Part shown: positions 1 to 4,457 of the stretch, piece after piece
Layout: every line of letters starts with the position of its first letter
Numbering within the stretch: the first letter of the stretch is position 1
DNA from: Bacillota bacterium
GTDB lineage: Bacteria > Eremiobacterota > SpSt-956 > JAKJGF01
Length of the DNA stretch: 6,072 nucleotides
Assembly (NCBI GenBank): GCA_029555925.1
Contig: JAKPQU010000007.1
Span: forward strand, 1-6,072
Direction of reading: 5' to 3'
Program-made: the position numbers and the translations under genes
Notes under the pieces: generated by a model
The model's database searches: none
Seen by the model: only the letters and a program-made list of their open reading frames with translations
What the model was told of the DNA's origin: nothing

Positions 1-10
1 GGAAGGGGGG
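1..10 (+). promoter_or_regulatory. Ribosome binding site of the PAS/GGDEF-like gene
   Basis: A purine-rich GGAAGGGGGG stretch lies 6 nt before the ATG at 17, which supports that start codon. The promoter of this gene is outside the window. Confidence 0.6.
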
Positions 11-16
11 ATTTCA

Positions 17-916
17 ATGCTTTCGGATAAAAAGAATTTTTTTACTCCGGATATACTCGAAAGAATGCTTCAGGATAAAAAAGCCGGTATATACGCTTTA
101 GACACCAAAAGAGTAATTACTTTCTGGAATGAAGGAGCACAGAAGATAACCGGATATGAATCCTCTGAAATACTTGGCCTTTCTTGTATGGATAACATCC
201 TGAATCATATCGATTCGAAAGGTGTAAGACTATGCGAGAAAAACTGTCCGGCTAGCAGAGCTATGCAAGATGGTCTACCCAAGAGAGCCGAAATTTTTCT
301 GCATCATAAGAATGGTCATAGGGTACCTGTAGTAGCGACAGTCTATCCTGTAAAAAACTATGACGGCACAGTTTCCGGAGTCATAGAGGTCTTTAATGAT
401 CTTTCAGAAAAAGACAGGAAATCACAGGGGCCGTTTTATGACCAACTTACGGGGATTCTGTGCAAGCTAGCAGTTGAACAGAAAATAAGGCAGGCAGAGG
501 AAGATTTCAAAAACAGTGCGGTATCTTTCGGCCTATTATGCTTTGGTATTGACAACCTTTTCCAGATATCCCAGAATTATACCCAGAATACTGCGCAAAG
601 GGTAGTACTTATGGCCGCAAACAATCTGTCTGCGAATCTGAGAATAACAGATGAAACCGGTATATGGACTAATGAAAGCTTTATGCTTATTGTAAAGTTT
701 GTTGACCGTGCTCAGTTATACGATATAGCTCAGAATATGCTCATAACAATGAATAACTGCTTTCTTAAAGAAGGCAGTGAGATTGTGATGGCCAGTGTTT
801 CGGCAGGCGGAAGTATTTTCGGAAAGGATGATAGTTTTTACAGTATTACGCAAAGAGTTGAGAATAACCTTGAAAAGGCCAGGATGATTGATAATGGCAG
901 TCTTTTCATAGATTAA
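17..916 (+). CDS. PAS-domain sensor protein with degenerate GGDEF domain
   Basis: A cytoplasmic signalling protein of 299 aa with no signal peptide or membrane segment. Residues about 14-130 form a PAS/PAC domain: the start GIYALDTKRVITFWNEGA and the later HKNGHRVPV and GVIEVFNDLSE are typical. Within it are Cys57, Cys73 and Cys77, the last two as C-x3-CP, an arrangement I recall from many PAS-GGDEF proteins and a possible ligand or redox site. Residues 141-299 align with a diguanylate cyclase domain: DQLTG at 142-146 matches the usual D-x-LTG opening, and an SAGGS segment sits where the late S-I-G motif is expected. The signature loop, however, reads W-TNESF-MLI (217-225), so GGDEF is replaced by TNESF. 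Loss of both glycines and the catalytic acidic residue predicts no cyclic di-GMP synthesis. The domain may instead bind a ligand or a partner. There is no EAL or HD-GYP domain. The 38-nt gap to the metal transporter gene allows co-transcription, but a functional link is not evident. Confidence 0.85.
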   Translation: MLSDKKNFFTPDILERMLQDKKAGIYALDTKRVITFWNEGAQKITGYESSEILGLSCMDNILNHIDSKGVRLCEKNCPASRAMQDGLPKRAEIFLHHKNGHRVPVVATVYPVKNYDGTVSGVIEVFNDLSEKDRKSQGPFYDQLTGILCKLAVEQKIRQAEEDFKNSAVSFGLLCFGIDNLFQISQNYTQNTAQRVVLMAANNLSANLRITDETGIWTNESFMLIVKFVDRAQLYDIAQNMLITMNNCFLKEGSEIVMASVSAGGSIFGKDDSFYSITQRVENNLEKARMIDNGSLFID

Positions 917-941
917 ACTTTAATTATAATTCTGAAAACAC

Positions 942-949
942 AAGGAGGA
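942..949 (+). promoter_or_regulatory. Strong Shine-Dalgarno site of the ZIP transporter gene
   Basis: AAGGAGGA is near-perfectly complementary to the 16S rRNA tail and sits 5 nt before the ATG at 955, fixing the start of the transporter gene. Confidence 0.8.
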
Positions 950-954
950 AAAGT

Positions 955-1725
955 ATGGAACTTACAGCTTCCCAGATATGGCTATACGGAGTCATTGCAA
1001 GTACTGTTGCAGGACTTGCAACATCCATAGGCGCCATACCGGTTCTTTTTTTTAAAAAACTGCTTACAGAAAAACAGCTTGACATGCTTTTGGGTTTTGC
1101 GGCTGGGGTTATGCTTGCAGCAACGATGTTTTCCCTTATAATGCCGGCGATAGACAGCGGAGGTATATGGGTTGCAGTTATTGGAATAATCGCAGGTGCT
1201 CTGGTGATAGAACTTTTTGATAATTTCTCTCCTCACGAACATTTCATTAAAGGACCCGAAGGAAGGAACGTATCTAAAGAAATGGTAAAAAAAGTTTGGC
1301 TATTTGTTACAGCAATTGCCCTGCATAACTTTCCGGAGGGAATGGCGGTAGGAGTAAGTTTCGGAAGCGGTATGCTGAAAAATGGTCTTATAGTCGCTAT
1401 GGCAATTGGAATTCAGAATATTCCAGAAGGTACGGCGACTGCGGTCTCCTTTTTAAAAGCAGGATATACAAAAAAACAGGCTTTTCTGTGGTCTTTTCTG
1501 ACAGGTGTAATAGAGCCTATCGGAGGACTTCTTGGAGCATCTTTTGTAGTTCTTATGAAACCTGCCCTGCCGTTTTTCCTTTCTTTTGCAGGAGGAGCAA
1601 TGCTTTACGTAATAAGCGATGAAATAATTCCTGAAACCCATTCACATGGAAATGAACGGGTAGCAACATTCTCGCTTATAGCTGGTTTTATTATTATGAT
1701 GATTCTTGATACGGCGCTAGGGTGA
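955..1725 (+). CDS. ZIP family divalent metal transporter (GufA-like)
   Basis: An inner-membrane transporter of 256 aa expected to carry Zn(II), and possibly Fe(II) or Mn(II), into the cytoplasm. It is the normal length for bacterial ZIP proteins and has about eight hydrophobic segments. The two metal-site helices are clear: HNFPEG at residues 124-129 (His124, Asn125, Glu128) and QNIPEG at 154-159 (Gln154, Asn155, Glu158). A third acidic site is in IEPIG (Glu187). Gln rather than His at the start of the second motif points to the GufA/BbZIP branch rather than classic ZupT. The cytoplasmic loop between the third and fourth helices is short and contains PHEH (93-96), whose two histidines may help sense or deliver metal. 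A second His-containing stretch, THSHG, lies at 228-232 before the last helix. The RNase H gene follows after 3 nt, so the two are almost certainly co-transcribed. The metal specificity cannot be read from the sequence. Confidence 0.93.
   Translation: MELTASQIWLYGVIASTVAGLATSIGAIPVLFFKKLLTEKQLDMLLGFAAGVMLAATMFSLIMPAIDSGGIWVAVIGIIAGALVIELFDNFSPHEHFIKGPEGRNVSKEMVKKVWLFVTAIALHNFPEGMAVGVSFGSGMLKNGLIVAMAIGIQNIPEGTATAVSFLKAGYTKKQAFLWSFLTGVIEPIGGLLGASFVVLMKPALPFFLSFAGGAMLYVISDEIIPETHSHGNERVATFSLIAGFIIMMILDTALG
1719..1725 (+). promoter_or_regulatory. Ribosome binding site overlapping the ZIP stop codon
   Basis: AGGGTGA includes the TGA stop of the upstream gene and lies only 3 nt before the ATG at 1729. 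This implies translational coupling between the ZIP transporter and the RNase H. Confidence 0.5.
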
Positions 1726-1728
1726 TAA

Positions 1729-2130
1729 ATGCTTAGAATTTATACAGACGGATCTTACAAAGAGGGAAAGGTCGGTTATGCCTTTGTAGTTGTGAATGAA
1801 GGCAAAGTCGTTCATAGATTTTCGGCTGCTTTTAAAAGTTTTGACCCTTCCCGGCAGGTTGCCGGAGAGATACAGGCTGTTCTGGATGCTCTGCAATGGC
1901 TGAAAAAAATGGGAGAGGAGAGAGTTCAGATTTTCTATGACTACAGTGGTCTGGAAGAATGGGCGTGCATGCGCTGGAAAGCTAAAACTCCGAATACCAG
2001 GAAATACCAGCAAACAGTCGCTGACTGCGGCATAGAAATATTCTGGAACAAGGTGCAAAGCCATAGCGGAGATGAATTTAACGATATGGCAGACAGCTTG
2101 GCAAGACAGGCAATGGAAAAAGAAAAGTAA
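1729..2130 (+). CDS. Ribonuclease HI-type protein
   Basis: A compact 133-aa RNase H fold protein predicted to cleave the RNA strand of RNA:DNA hybrids in the cytoplasm. The four acidic catalytic residues are all visible: Asp7 in IYTDGSY, Glu47 in AGEIQAVLDAL, Asp71 in IFYDYSGLEEW, and Asp122 in the C-terminal MADSLARQA. His112 in QSHSGDEFND matches the flexible-loop histidine of E. coli RNase HI. It is slightly shorter than the E. coli enzyme (155 aa). It resembles the single-domain form also found fused to the caulimovirus viroplasmin (hybrid-binding) domain, but there is no such N-terminal domain here. It is tightly coupled to the ZIP gene upstream and followed by an intrinsic terminator. 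I leave the symbol empty because several RNase H1-type paralogues can coexist in one genome. Confidence 0.9.
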   Translation: MLRIYTDGSYKEGKVGYAFVVVNEGKVVHRFSAAFKSFDPSRQVAGEIQAVLDALQWLKKMGEERVQIFYDYSGLEEWACMRWKAKTPNTRKYQQTVADCGIEIFWNKVQSHSGDEFNDMADSLARQAMEKEK

Positions 2131-2151
2131 AGATAAAGCTTAGTAGATTCC

Positions 2152-2190
2152 ATCCCGGATTGAGTAAGATCAGATCCGGGATATTTTTAA
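2152..2190 (+). terminator. Rho-independent terminator after the RNase H gene
   Basis: A perfect 9-bp inverted repeat, ATCCCGGAT (2152-2160) and ATCCGGGAT (2174-2182), encloses a 13-nt loop and is followed directly by ATTTTT. It lies 21 nt after the RNase H stop. It should end transcription of the left block and so separate it from the radical SAM operon. Confidence 0.88.
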
Positions 2191-2214
2191 TGTTATCTGT
2201 TAAGTATATAAAAA

Positions 2215-2334
2215 TGATATAAATAAATAATCAACATAAATGTAATTAAAATAATACAAAAAAATTATTTTAAGATGATAATTGATATAAATAAATATTA
2301 CAGATATATACAGTTATATGTGAAAAAATTATTT
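2215..2334. repeat. Degenerate tandem duplication, unit of about 66 nt
   Basis: TGATATAAATAAATA occurs at 2215-2229 and identically at 2283-2297. AAAAAATTATTT occurs at 2259-2270 and identically at 2323-2334. The two pairs keep the same order, with offsets of 68 and 64 nt, which fits two diverged copies of one unit. In DNA this AT-rich, short repeats arise easily by chance, so confidence is modest. Confidence 0.4.
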
Positions 2335-2377
2335 ATAAAAAATAAAAAATAAAATTAACAAAAACAGTCTGAAAGGC

Positions 2378-2406
2378 TTGATATATAAGAGTTAAAAATT
2401 TTTAAT
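2378..2406 (+). promoter_or_regulatory. Candidate sigma-70 type promoter of the radical SAM operon (upstream)
   Basis: TTGATA (2378-2383) and TTTAAT (2401-2406) each differ from the -35 and -10 consensus by one base and are 17 nt apart, the optimal spacing. A perfect AT palindrome (2392-2405) overlaps the spacer and the -10 box. This promoter would give a 5' leader of roughly 110 nt. The high AT content makes chance matches likely. Confidence 0.45.
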
Positions 2407-2431
2407 GAAATATTTTTTTTATAATAAAATA

Positions 2432-2440
2432 TGATATAAT
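2432..2440 (+). promoter_or_regulatory. Candidate extended -10 promoter of the radical SAM operon (proximal)
   Basis: TGATATAAT is a perfect extended -10 element (TG-n-TATAAT, with the -10 hexamer at 2435-2440). The expected -35 position is only a T-run, so this would depend on the extended -10. Transcription would start near 2447, about 78 nt before the radical SAM start codon. Confidence 0.45.
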
Positions 2441-2513
2441 ATTTTTGAATTAGATAATTATAAAAAACTCAAAAGTAACATAAAACACTATATATTGGAA
2501 AATAAAAAATAAT

Positions 2514-2521
2514 GAGGGGAG
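2514..2521 (+). promoter_or_regulatory. Ribosome binding site of the radical SAM gene
   Basis: GAGGGGAG, the first G-rich stretch after about 130 bases of AT-rich DNA, ends 3 nt before the ATG at 2525 and supports that start. Confidence 0.65.
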
Positions 2522-2524
2522 AGC

Positions 2525-3664
2525 ATGAATAAAGTATACTGGATTTCTCTGACTGGAAACTGCAATTTTAGATGTAGCTATTGTTTCCAAAATTTAAACG
2601 GTTCTTTCAGAAACAGTGGGGACATGAATGCTTATACGGCTCAAAGAGTTGCAGAGTTGATTAACTGCACTTGCGAAAAAGTATATAAGGTTCATTTCTT
2701 TGGCGGAGAGCCTTTTTTAAACTTTAAAGTGATGAAACTTATAACTGAAAGCGTGAAAGACAAAGTTGACTTTTTTTCTGTAACAACTAATCTGAGCATA
2801 CTCAACAGTGAAATTATTGAATTTTTAGAAAATAATGATTTCCATCTTCTGGTCAGTCTTGACGGTATAAAAGCTTCGCACGATGTTTCAAGGGTATTTG
2901 CAGATGGTTCAGCAACATTTTCAACCGTTGTGGGCAATCTCAACCTTCTTTCTCAGAAACTTAAGAAAGATAGTATATCTATAGCCAAAACCCTTACCGT
3001 AAAAAACTATATGAATCTTTTCGAAGATTATATATTTTTTAAAGCTCTTGGTTTTAAGGTAAATGTGAATCCCGATATTAATCTTGATACCAGCGAATTG
3101 GACAGTGAAATCTTTAAAAACGGGCTAAAGAAAATCATGACGGATATGGTTTCGGATAATGAAAGCATAGAGTTTTGGAATCTGCGTGAAAGTATCCGGA
3201 CAGTGAAAGACTTTTCTTGCGGAAAAAAGATCCGCAGCTCACTTTCAAGCTGTTATGACGCTTCAAATTATGTTACGACTATTTCACCCCGCGGAGATCT
3301 TTATCCGTGTCACTACCTTTATGAGATGGAAGAGAAGTATAACGGTACGCATAATATCTTCGGATTTAACGATGTTAGACAGATAGAAGGAACTTTCATA
3401 CGGAATGTGGCAGAGAGTGCCGTTTTTGCACCGTTAAAGGAGAGTGAAATTAATGCTCTTACCCAATACGGGATAGACGACTGCGGCTGTAATGACTGCA
3501 GATATCTTAGCTTTTGCGCCGAACAGAAGTACTATGCAGCTCAGATAAGCTGTTTCTATAGGAGATACAAGTTTAGAAAGGGCGTGACTGAAAAAAACAA
3601 GAGCAGAAGGATATGTATAGATAAAATAATCTATGATGCTGCTCTGCAAATGAAAAGGGAGTGA
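2525..3664 (+). CDS. Radical SAM/SPASM protein, putative peptide maturase
   Basis: A 379-aa cytoplasmic iron-sulfur enzyme predicted to use S-adenosylmethionine radicals to modify a peptide or protein side chain. The SAM-cluster motif C-x3-C-x2-C is Cys13, Cys17, Cys20 (CNFRCSYCF), almost at the N-terminus. FFGGEP (58-63) is the SAM-contacting GGE motif, and VSLDG (110-114) is typical of the family. The C-terminal SPASM domain shows Cys243-x13-Gly-x4-Cys262, then Cys322-x2-Cys325-x5-Cys331, and Cys343. The next canonical cysteine (x3 after Cys331) is Lys335 instead. Cys232 and Cys320 are extra candidates for auxiliary-cluster ligands. There is no room for an N-terminal leader-recognition (RRE/PqqD-like) domain, and the 36 residues after Cys343 are too few for one. 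Known relatives with this layout include thioether-, C-C- and ether-forming RiPP maturases and anaerobic sulfatase-maturating enzymes. No sulfatase is nearby, and the linked ABC exporter favours a peptide product. It is the first gene of a three-gene operon; the exact chemistry cannot be told. Confidence 0.9.
   Translation: MNKVYWISLTGNCNFRCSYCFQNLNGSFRNSGDMNAYTAQRVAELINCTCEKVYKVHFFGGEPFLNFKVMKLITESVKDKVDFFSVTTNLSILNSEIIEFLENNDFHLLVSLDGIKASHDVSRVFADGSATFSTVVGNLNLLSQKLKKDSISIAKTLTVKNYMNLFEDYIFFKALGFKVNVNPDINLDTSELDSEIFKNGLKKIMTDMVSDNESIEFWNLRESIRTVKDFSCGKKIRSSLSSCYDASNYVTTISPRGDLYPCHYLYEMEEKYNGTHNIFGFNDVRQIEGTFIRNVAESAVFAPLKESEINALTQYGIDDCGCNDCRYLSFCAEQKYYAAQISCFYRRYKFRKGVTEKNKSRRICIDKIIYDAALQMKRE
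3654..3663 (+). promoter_or_regulatory. Ribosome binding site inside the end of the radical SAM gene
   Basis: AAAGGGAGTG lies within the last codons and stop of the radical SAM gene, 5 nt before the ATG at 3669. It supports this start and translational coupling. Confidence 0.55.
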
Positions 3665-3668
3665 TTAT

Positions 3669-4457
3669 ATGTTTATCACGCTTTGCTCTGAAAACCTTGC
3701 ACTTGATATGAGTCATATGATATACCTGAAAAAGAATAAGATTCAGTTTATATATAGAAACAGCAGTTTTTTTATGGAAAAGTCCGTCTTTGAAAAAATT
3801 TCCGAAAATCAAATCGTTTATAAAGTGCCCGCAGAAATACAGGCCATCTTTCCCACAGGAGTTCCGCAGGAGATGAAAAAGGTTTATGCAAGTCATGAAA
3901 AAAAGTATCTGAACAACTTTTTGAACTATGATTCTGAAACCTACTACCACTCTATGACCCAAAGAATAAGAAAAGAAAGCTTTGGGCTAGCATCTTTATT
4001 TGAGGGGTATACGCATGGCTCTTTAAAAATTATGCCTGAGTTTATCCTTCCCGGCAGTGGTTTTTCCACGGATGGTACTCTTGAATGCATATACTTTTGC
4101 GGTTCCAAGACATCATCGCCTTTTGGACTTTTGTCGGCAATTGCCATGGGATATAAGTTTTACTGCAGCTATTTTTCAATTTTTTTCAGCTATGAAATTT
4201 TTGAAAAATATATTGTATATGCTTTTGTTTTTCATTACAGCTATGACGGATATACTGATAAGCAGGCAGAGATAAAAAAATTTACCGAGTATGTCTGCAA
4301 GAGTAACGGACTTAAGATCAGCGCCAAACATCCGCAGCTTCTGGAAAAAGAGTTTGAGAAAGCCTATTGTTCGGATTTTTTCATAAGTGATTATATTTCA
4401 GATTTTAAATATTTGGGTAAAGTCAGATATTCACAGAATGACGGGGAGGGAGTATGA
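3669..4457 (+). CDS. Uncharacterised 262-aa protein of a radical SAM/ABC exporter operon
   Basis: I do not recognise this family. The protein has no signal peptide and no catalytic motif I can name. It has six cysteines (residues 6, 140, 144, 166, 210, 234), two of them as C-x3-C in LECIYFCGS (138-146). It is unusually rich in Tyr and Phe: residues 162-195 are strongly aromatic (YKFYCSYFSIFFSYEIF onward), yet contain Glu and Lys, so a buried core or a membrane-associated surface is more likely than a transmembrane helix. A Pro/Gly-rich turn (ILPGSGFSTDG, 126-136) precedes the C-x3-C. The gene starts 4 nt after the radical SAM stop and overlaps the ABC gene by ATGA, so its product should act with both. 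Possible roles, all inferred, are a leader-binding or chaperone partner of the maturase, a second modifying enzyme, a leader protease, or an immunity protein. Its size and position between maturase and exporter favour a pathway component over a precursor peptide. The intact frame with its own ribosome binding site argues for a real gene. Confidence 0.8.
   Translation: MFITLCSENLALDMSHMIYLKKNKIQFIYRNSSFFMEKSVFEKISENQIVYKVPAEIQAIFPTGVPQEMKKVYASHEKKYLNNFLNYDSETYYHSMTQRIRKESFGLASLFEGYTHGSLKIMPEFILPGSGFSTDGTLECIYFCGSKTSSPFGLLSAIAMGYKFYCSYFSIFFSYEIFEKYIVYAFVFHYSYDGYTDKQAEIKKFTEYVCKSNGLKISAKHPQLLEKEFEKAYCSDFFISDYISDFKYLGKVRYSQNDGEGV
4443..4450 (+). promoter_or_regulatory. Ribosome binding site of the ABC exporter gene
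   Basis: GGGGAGGG lies 3 nt before the ATG at 4454, inside the 3' end of the preceding gene. The start ATG overlaps the upstream TGA as ATGA (4454-4457), the classical arrangement for translational coupling. Confidence 0.65.

Larger units (their letters stand above)
2191..2510. other. Extremely AT-rich intergenic region
   Basis: This stretch between the terminator and the radical SAM gene has 41 G or C in 320 bases (about 13% by hand count), far below the flanking genes. It contains no ORF with a ribosome binding site. The longest methionine-initiated frame on the + strand that I found is 25 codons (2275-2352), with only AT-rich low-complexity content. What can be seen is a degenerate duplication (2215-2334) and promoter-like motifs near its right end. 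Such DNA is expected to be curved and a good target for nucleoid-associated silencers, which is an inference. Confidence 0.75.

Noticed and set aside
925..930. TATAAT between the PAS gene and the ZIP gene as a promoter
   Set aside because: No -35-like element lies at the proper distance, and any transcript would start almost at the ribosome binding site. Read-through from the PAS gene is simpler.
1717..2064. 115-codon - strand frame opposite the RNase H gene
   Set aside because: The + strand frame has all RNase H catalytic residues, so this is a shadow.
2275..2352. 25-codon ORF in the AT-rich region as a possible precursor peptide
   Set aside because: It has no ribosome binding site, consists almost only of Ile, Lys, Tyr and Asn from AT-rich triplets, and has no Cys or Trp, no leader-like motif and no sensible core.
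2392..2405. Perfect 14-nt palindrome TTAAAAATTTTTAA as an operator
   Set aside because: In DNA of about 13% GC, an A-run next to a T-run is expected by chance. It is mentioned only in connection with the candidate promoter.
2525..3664. Radical SAM gene as an anaerobic sulfatase-maturating enzyme
   Set aside because: No sulfatase is present, the exporter linkage fits peptide biosynthesis better, and one SPASM cysteine conserved in those enzymes is replaced by Lys.
4057..4275. 72-codon + strand frame inside the unknown gene
   Set aside because: It is an overlapping alternative frame without a ribosome binding site; the 262-aa frame has RBS, coupling and continuity on both sides.
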